Assembly: GCF_017115045.1 (NCBI RefSeq)
Contig: NZ_JABXKK010000116.1
Span: 40,464 to 104,463, forward strand
Reading direction: 5' to 3'
DNA: 64,000 nt
Origin: Nostoc sp. NMS8
GTDB lineage: Bacteria; Cyanobacteriota; Cyanobacteriia; Cyanobacteriales; Nostocaceae
Of this stretch, positions 36,425 through 45,294 are shown piece by piece (the stretch's first letter is position 1; each line of letters begins with the position of its first letter). The position numbers and the translations under genes were made by a program. The notes under the pieces are model-generated. The model did not search any database. It was not told the origin of the DNA and saw only the letters and a list, made by a program, of their open reading frames with translations.

Positions 36425-37836
36425 TGGGAATTCGAGGTTTCGGTTTAAGCGCATATCTGGTAATTCCTGTAGGATTAATTCTTTTGGCTAACGCAGAAAG
36501 GATAAAAGCATCTTTAGTTGAAACCGTCCGTCAGGTATCTCTTCACCAGGATATGAGCTTATCTCGTCGTGAGCTAATCAGCACTAAAGCGACTCAGAAA
36601 ACATACTATGTTAGTGGTACTGGAAACGACAAAAATAGCGGACTTTCTACTTCATCAGCCTTTAGGACAATTCAAAAAGCCGCAGACCTTACCAACCCTG
36701 GCGATACAGTTTTGATTATGAACGGAGTATATACAAATTCACCTAAAGCTGGGAGTGTAATAAGTATTAAACGTTCTGGAACTGCAAATGCCTGGATTAG
36801 GTATAAAGCATATCCTGGACATTTACCAAAAATTCAGCATAATGCCTGGAATGGTATCCTAATTTCAAATGGAGCTTCTTATATTGAGATCAATGGGTTG
36901 GAGGTCGTAGGAAACAATGCCAACATAACCCTTGATTATGCAATGAGTGAGAAAACTAACAAACTAAACCCACTGACAAGTGGAAACTGTATAAATGTGG
37001 ATGGACGGAAAAATGGTCATAGTCACCATATACGTATTGTCAACAACAAAGTGCATGGGTGTGGAGGAGCAGGTATTTCAGCGATTCAATCGGACTATGT
37101 GACGATAGATAATAATGTGGTGTTCGATAATGCCTGGTACAGTGTTTATGGTTGCAGTGGCATCTCGATGTTGAGCAATTGGAATTTTGACAACAAGCAG
37201 GGATACAAGATGTTTGTTACCAACAACAGGACTTATAACAATCGTATGTACATCCCTTGGATTGCAGTTGGAAAGATTACAGACGGTAATGGCATTATTA
37301 TCGATAGTACAAGAAATGACAACGACTCCAAATTAGGTGCATATAAAGGACGTACCTTAGTTAAAAATAATCTTGCATTTAACAATGGTGGATCGGGTAT
37401 TCATGCTTTTTTAAGCGAGCATGTTGATATTGTAAATAACACAGCGGTTTTAAATAATCAAAGTCCAGAAATCAAAGGTGGGCAAATATTTGCTCATACT
37501 TCATCTGATGTCAGAATTTTAAATAACATTCTCTATGCTTTTCCTGGGAAGGATATTAATATCAACACTAAGAATAAAAATGTTATTTATGATTATAATA
37601 TATACATCAATAGTTCTAAAGTAACTGTTAAGGGATCTCACGATATTGTTGCAAACTCACAGTTTTTAAGAAAGTATCCTACTCTAGACAAAATATCTAG
37701 GGATTGGAAATCGCGACTAGATAAACAAAATCCGCCAACGCGGTCTTATGTAGAACCTAAATCGGCAGGTTTTGTTTGTGGGACGGTAAATTATCGTTTG
37801 CAAGGGAAACTTATCAAAGTTGGATGTTCTCGTTAG
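36424..37836 (+). CDS. Right-handed parallel beta-helix protein, probably exported
   Basis: About 470 residues from GTG 36424. A hydrophobic N-terminal segment (GFGLSAYLVIPVGLILLANA) may serve as signal or anchor. YYVSGTGNDKNSGLSTSSAF and GDTVLIMNGVYTN are the typical opening of DUF1565/pectate-lyase-like beta-helices. Repeated short parallel-beta turns follow (IRIVNNKVHGCGGAGIS, VTIDNNVVFDNAW, LVKNNLAFNNGGSGIHA). Proteins of this kind bind or cleave polysaccharides; no lyase active site can be assigned by eye. A putative terminator follows at 37849-37898. Confidence 0.82.
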   Translation: MGIRGFGLSAYLVIPVGLILLANAERIKASLVETVRQVSLHQDMSLSRRELISTKATQKTYYVSGTGNDKNSGLSTSSAFRTIQKAADLTNPGDTVLIMNGVYTNSPKAGSVISIKRSGTANAWIRYKAYPGHLPKIQHNAWNGILISNGASYIEINGLEVVGNNANITLDYAMSEKTNKLNPLTSGNCINVDGRKNGHSHHIRIVNNKVHGCGGAGISAIQSDYVTIDNNVVFDNAWYSVYGCSGISMLSNWNFDNKQGYKMFVTNNRTYNNRMYIPWIAVGKITDGNGIIIDSTRNDNDSKLGAYKGRTLVKNNLAFNNGGSGIHAFLSEHVDIVNNTAVLNNQSPEIKGGQIFAHTSSDVRILNNILYAFPGKDININTKNKNVIYDYNIYINSSKVTVKGSHDIVANSQFLRKYPTLDKISRDWKSRLDKQNPPTRSYVEPKSAGFVCGTVNYRLQGKLIKVGCSR

Positions 37837-37848
37837 CAAGAAGGCAAG

Positions 37849-37898
37849 AGGTACAGTTCAGGCTCATAATTAATGTAGGTCTGTACCTTACGTCTTTT
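37849..37898 (+). terminator. Putative terminator after the beta-helix gene
   Basis: AGGTACAG (37849-37856) pairs with CTGTACCT (37881-37888). CTTTTT follows within ten bases. The loop is long (24 bases), so confidence is moderate. Confidence 0.45.
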
Positions 37899-37912
37899 TG
37901 AATACTTGTTAA

Positions 37913-38596
37913 TCAATCTTCTACTCTACGACGCCGACGCGGCTTTTGTTGTTGGTCTTCACGCAAGCGGCGACCGACTTCGTTAAAGAAATCCCGCCGC
38001 AGATAAGGATAATCGCTAACCCATAGGTCACGATTAGGAAAGTATATATCGCTATATTCTTCAATACTGCTCAAATCTGAACGATTTGACATCACTACCA
38101 TTTCTGCAATTTGACCACGAGTAATAATTTTGTGAGCAGGACGTAATGGTGCTACAAATTCAATGGTAAATCCTGTGTCATCACCAATCTCTAAATTTAT
38201 CTGTTTTTCCCGATTTTCTACAATCACCAATTCGCCTTTGTTGTTGACTGTTTCGGTTTTACCTACTAACTGGTCTGTAATCCACCAATCTAGGACTCGA
38301 CCACGGAAAAAGCCGCCGTACTTATAACGGCGGCATTGCAAATTCCGCATACTTGCTTGAAACACTGGATACCACAACCAAAAAAAAGTGCTAACTACCC
38401 CTAGCACAAATACTATTGAAGCAAACTCAAGCTTGAAAACGACTGTTACAAGCAAAATAACAACTACAGAAACTACAGAAATTAACAGCCGTTGCAAAAA
38501 ATTTGAGAATTTCCCCCAGTAGTACTTGTACTGCAAACCAGTGGCAATTAGGGGGACAACTTGTTCAAATTTCTGGCGAGTCAGTGGTACTAACAT
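37913..38596 (-). CDS. Conserved hypothetical membrane protein
   Basis: About 227 residues from ATG 38596 (MLVPLTRQKFEQVVPLIATG). Longer frames reaching into dapB are artefacts, since dapB ends at 38614. Two hydrophobic helices (~40-85: LLISVVSVVVILLVTVVF, ASIVFVLGVVSTFFWLWYP) are followed by a soluble domain and a very basic end (RRRRR). It lies 17 bases downstream of dapB on the same strand, so it is probably cotranscribed. I recognise no named family; similar proteins occur in cyanobacteria. Confidence 0.75.
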   Translation of the reverse strand: MLVPLTRQKFEQVVPLIATGLQYKYYWGKFSNFLQRLLISVVSVVVILLVTVVFKLEFASIVFVLGVVSTFFWLWYPVFQASMRNLQCRRYKYGGFFRGRVLDWWITDQLVGKTETVNNKGELVIVENREKQINLEIGDDTGFTIEFVAPLRPAHKIITRGQIAEMVVMSNRSDLSSIEEYSDIYFPNRDLWVSDYPYLRRDFFNEVGRRLREDQQQKPRRRRRVED

Positions 38597-38613
38597 GAGT
38601 GCTGAGAGTGTGT

Positions 38614-39450
38614 TTAAAGTATTTTTTCTAATCCATATACTAACGACTTTAGCGCTAAGACTTTGCGAATCGCTAGTAGCACTCCTGGCATATAACAAGC
38701 GCGATCGCTCGTATCATGTCGTAAAGTATAAATCTGTCCGGCTGCGCCAAAAATAACTTCTTGGTGGGCAATCAATCCCGGCAAGCGGACGCTATGAATT
38801 CTAATCCCTTCTTCTGCGATACTTCCCCTCGCACCTGCTAATTTTTCCGTTTCTTCTACAAGAGCAGGGTTAAAAGTTTTACCCAATTCTCCTAATAACT
38901 GCGCCGTTTGAATGGCAGTACCACTGGGAGCATCAGCTTTTTGGTTGTGATGCAGTTCGATAATTTCTACATGGTCAAAATATTTTGAGGCTGCGATCGC
39001 AGCTTGTTGCAATAACACCATACCAATGGAAAAATTAGGAATAATTAGACAACCAGTGCTAGCTTTGTCGGCAAAGTCTGCCAAGTCTTGAATTTGTGCT
39101 GAACTTAAGCCAGTGGTGCCAACTACAGGACGAATACCGTAAGCGATCGCACTGCGAATATTGTCATAAACTGAGTCAGGATGGGTAAAGTCTACAATTA
39201 CCCCTGGAGGAGATTGTCTGTCGCCAGCCACATATCCCAACATCGGTTCTAATTGATTGGTAATCGGCACTTCCAGAGGTTCGCTTAAACCTGCCAATTC
39301 TCCAGCGTCTTTATCTTGATGTTCCAAACTGTGGTCAATTGCACCCACTAGGTTTAAGTCAGGCGCTTGCGCCACAGCCTTAATTACCTCACGGCCCATT
39401 TTGCCAGCAGCACCGTTGACAATAACCGGGATAGGAGCTTGATTCGTCAT
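38614..39450 (-). CDS. dapB: 4-hydroxy-tetrahydrodipicolinate reductase
   Basis: 278 residues, typical length. The N-terminal Rossmann motif for NAD(P)H is VIVNGAAGKMGREVIKAV. The central VGTTGLS and the catalytic/substrate motif EIIELHHNQKADAPSGTA match DapB, with the catalytic His pair and Lys in HHNQKADAPSG. It reduces 4-hydroxy-tetrahydrodipicolinate in lysine and diaminopimelate (peptidoglycan) synthesis in the cytoplasm. It is transcribed leftward with the small membrane protein gene downstream. Confidence 0.97.
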   Translation of the reverse strand: MTNQAPIPVIVNGAAGKMGREVIKAVAQAPDLNLVGAIDHSLEHQDKDAGELAGLSEPLEVPITNQLEPMLGYVAGDRQSPPGVIVDFTHPDSVYDNIRSAIAYGIRPVVGTTGLSSAQIQDLADFADKASTGCLIIPNFSIGMVLLQQAAIAASKYFDHVEIIELHHNQKADAPSGTAIQTAQLLGELGKTFNPALVEETEKLAGARGSIAEEGIRIHSVRLPGLIAHQEVIFGAAGQIYTLRHDTSDRACYMPGVLLAIRKVLALKSLVYGLEKIL

Positions 39451-39942
39451 AGGTCGAGAAATACTTTTTGAGTCAACAAGGGAATTGTAAAGACTTTGGC
39501 GATCTAGTAGCTAGCTTCTCAAATTTTTGGCTTAATTCCACCTACTCTGAATTGTGCAGCTAATCGCTTACTTTTTCTACTCCCCAAAAGATCAGTTCTC
39601 GTTTTTATTGCACTATCTTACCCAGCACACCCGTTTTATTTGCGGATTGTACTGCGTTGATAAGTAGTCCTTATAAAATATATCAGCCTTTGTTTGTCAA
39701 GTCTAGTTGACTATTTGTAATATTGTTGTTATATTAATTTACATAACTTAGCAAAGCCCCAAAGTAAGCTGCATAGCTGAAATTGCACCTTGTCTATTGC
39801 CTATCTAGTTTTGGTTGCATTGGGTATTAACTAAGAAAAACAGACTTCGGTTTTACAATATTCCATCGACATTTGGACTTCTCCCATTTACCTCGGCTAT
39901 CAAGTCGGGGTTTTTTATGTTCTCGATTAGCAGCTTATTTCT
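39451..39942. other. Intergenic region between dapB and panB, with possible small RNA
   Basis: 492 bp without a gene on the minus strand. On the + strand a clean terminator at ~39893-39917 ends a stretch with no coding gene, so a small transcript may arise here (see separate entry). The dapB promoter should lie near 39460-39700; I cannot assign it. Confidence 0.5.
39893..39917 (+). terminator. Orphan rho-independent terminator; possible sRNA 3' end
   Basis: CCTCGGC-TATCAA-GTCGGGG forms a 7-bp stem with two G-U pairs, followed by six T. Both flanking genes run on the minus strand, and on that strand no T-run follows the stem. It therefore terminates some + strand transcript starting within the upstream 440 bp, possibly a small RNA. 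Confidence 0.55.
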
Positions 39943-40722
39943 TTAACTTTTCTCAGGAAACTTCCGCTCTCGCACTTCCACAGCGTAATCTTGCACAGCT
40001 TTGGTAATCGTCTCGCGCAAATTTGTATAAACTTTGGCAAATGGTGGATGCTTTTCTGCCAGTCCAAGGACATCTGAAGTAACTAAAACTTGTCCATCAC
40101 AGTGAATTCCCGCACCGATACCAATTGTGGGAATACTCAATTTTTGGGAAATCTGCATTGCCAAATCTGCGGGTATATGCTCTAACACGAGAGAAAATAC
40201 ACCTGCTTGTTCGAGAGCGATCGCTTCTTGTAAAATCTTCTCACTGGCTTCTTGCGTCTTTCCTTGTTGTCGCAAACCCAGTTGATGTATTGATTGCGGT
40301 GTCAAACCCACATGACCCATGACTGGGATTCCGGCTTGTACTAAACGAGCCACAGTTTCGGCCATTGCTGGATAGCCACCTTCTAACTTTACCGCTTGAG
40401 CGCCTGTTTCCTTTAATACCCGCCCAGCTGAGTGCATCGCTTGTTGGAGACTTTCTTGATACGTCAGAAATGGTAAATCTACAACTACTAATGCCCGCTT
40501 AACCCCACGGCGCACAGATTTGGCATGATAGATAATTTCATCTAAAGTTATCGGCAGTGTTGTTTCATACCCTAGAACTACTGCCATAGAGTCACCCACA
40601 AGGATTAAGTCTATACCAGCTGCGTCGAGGAGTTGAGCGATCGCATAATCCCAGGCGGTCAACGCCACAATTGAACGTCCTTGTTGTTTCCATTGAATTA
40701 ATTGCTGGGTAGTGATTGCCAT
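39943..40722 (-). CDS. panB: 3-methyl-2-oxobutanoate hydroxymethyltransferase
   Basis: 259 residues. PanB motifs are ALTAWDYAIAQLLDAAGIDLILVGDSMAVVLG (metal and substrate region with Asp), VVDLPFLTYQES, VKLEGGYPAMAE, GIPVMGHVGLTPQS and IGIGAGIHCDGQVLV. It transfers a hydroxymethyl group from methylene-tetrahydrofolate to 2-ketoisovalerate, the first committed step of pantothenate and coenzyme A synthesis. CoA also supplies the phosphopantetheine arm needed by the NRPS-PKS, but no operon link exists. Confidence 0.97.
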   Translation of the reverse strand: MAITTQQLIQWKQQGRSIVALTAWDYAIAQLLDAAGIDLILVGDSMAVVLGYETTLPITLDEIIYHAKSVRRGVKRALVVVDLPFLTYQESLQQAMHSAGRVLKETGAQAVKLEGGYPAMAETVARLVQAGIPVMGHVGLTPQSIHQLGLRQQGKTQEASEKILQEAIALEQAGVFSLVLEHIPADLAMQISQKLSIPTIGIGAGIHCDGQVLVTSDVLGLAEKHPPFAKVYTNLRETITKAVQDYAVEVRERKFPEKS

Positions 40723-40734
40723 ATTTTTAGTGCT

Positions 40735-40786
40735 GAGTGCTGAGTGCTGTTAGCGGAAGCGGGGCGTTTAGCCCGTGCTGAGTTAG
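40735..40786 (-). repeat. Dispersed repeat copy with flanking heptamers
   Basis: It contains GCGGGGCGTTTAGCCCGTGC flanked by GTGCTGA-type heptamers. It is the reverse-orientation copy of the motif at 29883 and 56459, and lies upstream of panB. Confidence 0.65.
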
Positions 40787-40852
40787 GAATGAGGAGTTTT
40801 CAATTTCAAAAATTCTTTAACTTATAACTCCTAACTCATAACTCTTAACTAA

Positions 40853-41959
40853 TCATTTAACGGCGCGACTGAAAGCAATATGGGGTTTTGCACTGTCCGT
40901 TTTGGGCATTAACCAAGCTAGACCTTCACTAGTACCTATCCATAATTTATTAGCGATGTCAGGTGCAAGGGTAAGAACCCGACTAGAAGGAAGTCCAGCA
41001 ACTTCTGCATCTAACACAGCTCCCGTATTTGGATTTAATCGTAACAAACCATTACTAGTCCCTACCCAGAGACTACCATCTTTAGCAAAACGTACAGCTT
41101 TCACGTCACGCCCACGTAAGCGAGTTACAGACCGCAACACTGCGCCAGTTTTTGGGTTAATAACTAGCAAATTATTCGCCATTCCTGCCCAAATTAACCC
41201 TTCTGGACTGATAGCTAAAGCTTGTACGGTTGTCCCTGGTAAATCGGCTATTCGCTTCATAACCCTTGCACTAGCAGTATTTACCCGCACCAATCCATCA
41301 AGAGTGCCAACCCACAGTTGACCTTCAGCATCTAAAGTCAGGGCGTTGGCGCTGACACCAGGCAGATTTTTTAATGTTGTCATAATCAAGCCTTGGTCGG
41401 GACTAATTAGAGCTAAACCGCTATCAGTTCCAGTCCACAAATAACCCCGCTTGTCAAGTAACAGTGACAACACGCGTTTAGAAGGCAAAAATAAATTCTG
41501 CGCGGTGATTTCGCTAGTGCGGGGGTCTACTCGGATTAATCCTTCATAACTTCCCACCCACAAACGTCCTACTTTATCTTGGGCTAAAGCACCAATAGCA
41601 ACATTTGGTAAGCTAACACGAGAAATAATCTTGCCAGTTTTAGGATCAATCCGCGATAGTCCGCGCCAAGAACCTACCCAAAGATTACCTGTAACATCTT
41701 GCAGCAAATTACCGACTCGATAATCTGTTTCTGGCGAATGTTCTTGCACTCCTCGCTCATCGGGTAAGGGTTCTACTCGCGGAGGCGGTGCAGAAGGTGG
41801 ATAAGCGGGGGCTACATCAGATGAATTAACGTCAGGGGTTTTTTGTGCCCATCCCATACTTGGTAAAGCGATCAACCCCAGCAGGATAGAAGTAATCAAT
41901 AAACTAGTACGCTTGCAAAACAATACCACGGTGACATTCCCTTTGGAGACAGTATCCAT
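40853..41959 (-). CDS. Exported beta-propeller protein (two-component-regulator propeller repeats)
   Basis: 368 residues. The N-terminal signal peptide (LLITSILLGLIALPSMGWAQ) is followed by a proline-rich linker. Six or seven ~40-residue repeats of the form DxxGxLWVGTxxGLxRxxPxTG follow (LWVGSWRGLSRIDP, LWVGSYEGLIRVDP, LWTGTDSGLALISP, LWVGTSNGLLRLNP). These are the Reg_prop repeats usually seen in the periplasmic sensor part of hybrid histidine kinases. Here no kinase domain follows, so it is a stand-alone periplasmic or extracellular propeller. Ligand unknown. Confidence 0.85.
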   Translation of the reverse strand: MDTVSKGNVTVVLFCKRTSLLITSILLGLIALPSMGWAQKTPDVNSSDVAPAYPPSAPPPRVEPLPDERGVQEHSPETDYRVGNLLQDVTGNLWVGSWRGLSRIDPKTGKIISRVSLPNVAIGALAQDKVGRLWVGSYEGLIRVDPRTSEITAQNLFLPSKRVLSLLLDKRGYLWTGTDSGLALISPDQGLIMTTLKNLPGVSANALTLDAEGQLWVGTLDGLVRVNTASARVMKRIADLPGTTVQALAISPEGLIWAGMANNLLVINPKTGAVLRSVTRLRGRDVKAVRFAKDGSLWVGTSNGLLRLNPNTGAVLDAEVAGLPSSRVLTLAPDIANKLWIGTSEGLAWLMPKTDSAKPHIAFSRAVK

Positions 41960-42017
41960 AGCCGTTACCGAAACTGGCTTTGGGTTAATTCCAGTGTTCC
42001 CCTAGCTAGGATTTTTT

Positions 42018-42050
42018 AAACATTGGGTATTGGGCATTGGGCATTGGGTA
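42018..42050 (+). repeat. Heptanucleotide repeat tract (CATTGGG)
   Basis: Four to five tandem, slightly varied copies of CATTGGG/TATTGGG lie in the long leader region before rbcL. Short tandem heptamers of this kind are typical of Nostoc and Anabaena intergenic DNA. Confidence 0.75.
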
Positions 42051-42348
42051 ATAAGAAAGTATTCCTAAATATTTATTTCCCAGTCCTCAAATACTACTTA
42101 TGACACTTTGTAAAGCATTTGTAACAAAAAGTTTAAATCTTTATGTAATAACAAAATTAAATAGATAAGTTAAAAACTTTCAAAGAATAACTTATCGAAT
42201 TCTTGATATATTGTGAGACAAGTTACAAATTACGTGGCGTGCAATTTTTTTATCTTTCGCTCACCACTTTGCTAAATCTGTGTCAAGTAAATTCTTTTCT
42301 GGTATCTTTTCCATCAAGGAAGAAGATATAGGGAGTTTAAAAGCGGGA

Positions 42349-42622
42349 ATGTGTGCCAGCCAAGCCCAATCCCCTGAATATCCCGATTTATGGGGTAATT
42401 ATCTAAATCAAGCCGCAAAAAGCGGAAGTTTTGGTGAAATTGAGAAGGTTTAGTTGGGTGCAAAGAAGAGGTAAAAAAGAATTTTGATTTTTAGCAAGAG
42501 GGAACAGTAGAAGCGGTAGGTCGTGTACTCCTAGAAGGGGAAAACACTGGTGAGGAGGGCTACCACCGCTACCAAAGTGTCCGCCGCAAAAAACTGCTAA
42601 CCTTTGCCAAAGAAAACTCCTA
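42349..42622 (+). pseudogene. Possible gene remnant upstream of rbcL
   Basis: A 34-codon frame starts at ATG 42349 (MCASQAQSPEYPDLWGNYLN) and stops at 42453. A second frame, shifted, runs 42495-42622 and ends RVLLEGENTGEEGYHRYQSV and then KKLLTFAKENS. Both read like real protein, but stops and a frameshift lie between them, so I suspect a decayed small gene. The family was not recognised. Confidence 0.35.
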
Positions 42623-42738
42623 ACAAAAATTTTCCCTATCTTCCCTTCGCTCAAGGGGGGGAAAGAGCGCGGTGAGGGAAAGTTGCACGAAACGTGGTTT
42701 GATAATTAACAAGAGTGATTTCAGGGAAGGATAAAATT

Positions 42739-44169
42739 ATGTCTTACGCTCAAACGAAGACTCAGAGCAAATCTGGGTATCAAGCCGGGGTTAAAGATTA
42801 CAGATTAACTTATTACACACCCGATTACACACCAAAAGATACCGATCTTCTAGCTGCGTTCCGCATGACACCTCAGCCTGGTGTTCCTCCCGAAGAAGCA
42901 GGTGCGGCTGTAGCGGCTGAATCTTCCACAGGTACTTGGACAACTGTGTGGACAGATTTGCTCACCGACCTCGATCGCTACAAAGGTCGTTGCTATGACA
43001 TCGAACCAGTTCCCGGCGAAGACAACCAATATATTGCCTACGTTGCCTATCCTTTGGACTTGTTTGAAGAAGGCTCTGTAACCAACGTATTGACCTCAAT
43101 CGTCGGTAACGTATTTGGTTTCAAAGCTCTGCGTGCATTACGTCTAGAAGATATCCGCTTTCCAGTAGCTTATATCAAGACCTTCCAAGGGCCTCCTCAC
43201 GGTATCCAAGTTGAGCGCGACAAGTTAAACAAATACGGTCGTCCTTTACTGGGTTGTACCATTAAGCCCAAATTGGGTCTTTCCGCTAAGAACTACGGAC
43301 GCGCTGTATACGAGTGCTTGCGCGGTGGTTTGGACTTCACCAAAGACGACGAAAACATCAACTCCGCACCATTCCAAAGATGGCGCGATCGCTTCTTGTT
43401 CGTTTCTGAAGCTATCAACAAAGCCCAAGCAGAAACCGGTGAAATCAAAGGTCACTACCTAAACGTCACCGCCCCCACCTGTGAAGAAATGCTGAAGCGG
43501 GCTGAGTACGCTAAAGAACTCAAACAGCCCATTATCATGCACGATTACCTGACCGCAGGTTTCACCGCTAACACCACATTGGCTCGTTGGTGCCGCGATA
43601 ACGGTATCTTGTTGCACATTCACCGTGCGATGCACGCTGTAATCGACCGTCAAAAGAACCACGGTATCCACTTCCGTGTATTGGCTAAAGCTCTACGTTT
43701 GTCTGGTGGCGACCACATCCACACCGGCACCGTAGTTGGTAAGTTGGAAGGTGAGCGCGGCATCACAATGGGCTTCGTTGACCTGTTGCGTGAAAACTAC
43801 ATTGAGCAAGACAAGTCTCGTGGTATTTACTTTACCCAAGACTGGGCTTCTCTACCTGGTGTAATGGCAGTTGCTTCTGGTGGTATCCACGTATGGCACA
43901 TGCCCGCGCTAGTAGAAATCTTTGGTGATGACTCCGTACTACAATTCGGTGGTGGTACTCTGGGACATCCTTGGGGTAACGCTCCTGGGGCAACCGCTAA
44001 CCGTGTCGCCTTGGAAGCCGTTGTTCAAGCTCGTAACGAAGGCCGCAACTTGGCTCGTGAAGGTAACGATATCATCCGCGAAGCTGCCAAGTGGTCTCCT
44101 GAACTGGCTGTTGCTTGCGAACTGTGGAAAGAAATCAAGTTCGAGTTTGAAGCAATGGATACCGTCTGA
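42739..44169 (+). CDS. rbcL: Ribulose-bisphosphate carboxylase large subunit, form IB
   Basis: 476 residues from ATG 42739 (MSYAQTKTQSKSGYQAGVKD), the usual Nostoc length; an in-frame GTG eight codons upstream is not needed. Catalytic motifs are intact: KPKLGLSAKNYGRA, GGLDFTKDDEN with the carbamylated Lys, and HIHRAMHAVIDRQKNHGIHF. The C-terminal half has LSGGDHIHTGTVVGKLEG and QFGGGTLGHPWGNAPG. It fixes CO2 in carboxysomes as an L8S8 complex with RbcS. It is the first gene of rbcL-rbcX-rbcS. Confidence 0.99.
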   Translation: MSYAQTKTQSKSGYQAGVKDYRLTYYTPDYTPKDTDLLAAFRMTPQPGVPPEEAGAAVAAESSTGTWTTVWTDLLTDLDRYKGRCYDIEPVPGEDNQYIAYVAYPLDLFEEGSVTNVLTSIVGNVFGFKALRALRLEDIRFPVAYIKTFQGPPHGIQVERDKLNKYGRPLLGCTIKPKLGLSAKNYGRAVYECLRGGLDFTKDDENINSAPFQRWRDRFLFVSEAINKAQAETGEIKGHYLNVTAPTCEEMLKRAEYAKELKQPIIMHDYLTAGFTANTTLARWCRDNGILLHIHRAMHAVIDRQKNHGIHFRVLAKALRLSGGDHIHTGTVVGKLEGERGITMGFVDLLRENYIEQDKSRGIYFTQDWASLPGVMAVASGGIHVWHMPALVEIFGDDSVLQFGGGTLGHPWGNAPGATANRVALEAVVQARNEGRNLAREGNDIIREAAKWSPELAVACELWKEIKFEFEAMDTV

Positions 44170-44177
44170 TCTGAGTT

Positions 44178-44255
44178 AACAGTTAAGAGTTAAGAGTTAA
44201 GAGTTAGGATTTGCATTAATTCATAACTCATAACTCATAATTCATAACTCTTCAG
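44178..44255 (+). repeat. Heptanucleotide repeats between rbcL and rbcX
   Basis: Tandem GTTAAGA units (about four) followed by CATAACT units (four) form two facing tracts that are complementary enough to fold into a hairpin. The spacer lies inside the rbc operon and may influence the rbcL to rbcX transcript ratio. Confidence 0.8.
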
Positions 44256-44269
44256 GGCTGGGGTCAAGC

Positions 44270-44680
44270 ATGAATCTTAAGCAAATTGCGAAGGACACAG
44301 CCAAAACTCTCCAAAGCTATCTGACTTATCAGGCTCTAAGGACAGTATTGGCACAGCTAGGCGAAACTAATCCGCCATTAGAACTTTGGTTGCATAACTT
44401 TTCGTCTGGCAAAATTCAAAATGGTGAGTCATTCATTGAGCAACTGTTGAGAGAAAAACCAGATTTGGCTTTGCGAATCATGACTGTCAGAGAACACATT
44501 GCCGAAGAAATTGCAGAATTTTTACCGGAAATGGTTCGCACCGGCATTCAGCAAGGCAATATGGAGCAACGTCGCCAGCATTTAGAACGCATCACACAAG
44601 TAGTAGATACATCTAACCCCAGTCTGCAACCAGAACAGCAAGCAACTTCAGATCCGAATTTGGATAACTTATCCAATTAG
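44270..44680 (+). CDS. rbcX: RuBisCO assembly chaperone RbcX
   Basis: 136 residues. The RbcX core is intact (AKTLQSYLTYQALRTVLAQL, LWLHNFSSGKIQNGESFIEQLL, EKPDLALRIMTVREHIAEEI), with the variable Gln-rich tail after residue ~110. It binds the C-terminal tail of RbcL as a dimer and assists L8 assembly. Its position between rbcL and rbcS is the standard filamentous cyanobacterial order. Confidence 0.98.
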   Translation: MNLKQIAKDTAKTLQSYLTYQALRTVLAQLGETNPPLELWLHNFSSGKIQNGESFIEQLLREKPDLALRIMTVREHIAEEIAEFLPEMVRTGIQQGNMEQRRQHLERITQVVDTSNPSLQPEQQATSDPNLDNLSN

Positions 44681-44726
44681 TTCGCTCAACCTAGTAGTAA
44701 AAAATCGCAACCCATTATCAAAAGCT

Positions 44727-45065
44727 ATGCAAACTTTACCAAAAGAGCGTCGTTACGAAACCCTTTCTTATCTGCCACCCCTGACTGACGCTCAAATTGC
44801 CAAGCAGATTCAGTACATTTTGAATCAAGGTTACATTCCAGCGATCGAGTTCAACGAAACTTCTGAGCCAACAGAATTATATTGGACATTGTGGAAACTA
44901 CCTTTGTTCGGTGCTAAATCTACTCAAGAAGTATTGAGCGAAGTTCAAGGATGCCGTTCTCAATTCAACACCAGCTATATCCGTGTTGTGGGTTTTGACA
45001 ACATCAAGCAGTGCCAAATTCTCAGCTTTATTGTTCACAAACCCAACAAAGCCAACAGATACTAA
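44727..45065 (+). CDS. rbcS: Ribulose-bisphosphate carboxylase small subunit
   Basis: 112 residues. Typical cyanobacterial RbcS: MQTLPKERRYETLSYLPPLT, then YWTLWKLPLFGAKSTQEVL, then YIRVVGFDNIKQCQ. It completes form I RuBisCO. It lies 46 bases downstream of rbcX, and a strong terminator follows at 45124. Confidence 0.99.
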   Translation: MQTLPKERRYETLSYLPPLTDAQIAKQIQYILNQGYIPAIEFNETSEPTELYWTLWKLPLFGAKSTQEVLSEVQGCRSQFNTSYIRVVGFDNIKQCQILSFIVHKPNKANRY

Positions 45066-45123
45066 GTCTAGTTAGTTGGAATTAATTATGGGATAGTCGA
45101 GGCAATTTGTCTTATCCCTGTAT

Positions 45124-45156
45124 AGGAGAGGTAGAATTATCTGCCTCTCCTTTTTT
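45124..45156 (+). terminator. Terminator of the rbcLXS operon
   Basis: AGGAGAGG and CCTCTCCT form a perfect 8-bp stem around a 12-base loop. The stem runs into a T-tract at 45150-45156. It lies about 60 bases after the rbcS stop codon. Confidence 0.85.
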
Positions 45157-45294
45157 ATAATTAGGCGTTAGGGAACATAAGCATTTATACTTCACTATTT
45201 AATACATTATCCGAAGCGTACCGCTTGGTGGGAGAATAAAGACGAGAAATGATGCAAGCCTTGTGTTATCTCCAGCCCAAAGGAATCTGTATAA

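Larger units (their letters stand above)
41960..42738. other. rbcL upstream region, 779 bp
   Basis: It holds the CATTGGG tract (42018-42050), AT-rich sequence and the possible gene remnant (42349-42622). In Anabaena the rbc operon has a long untranslated leader, so the promoter is likely several hundred bases upstream of rbcL. I cannot place it. Confidence 0.5.

Noticed and set aside
38597..38698. Longer start for the membrane protein downstream of dapB
   Set aside because: It would overlap the dapB end by about 85 bp; ATG 38596 lies just after the dapB stop and begins a conserved-looking N-terminus.
42403..42654. 83-codon open frame on the minus strand upstream of rbcL
   Set aside because: It is antisense to the better-looking remnant on the + strand and has no ribosome binding site or family features.
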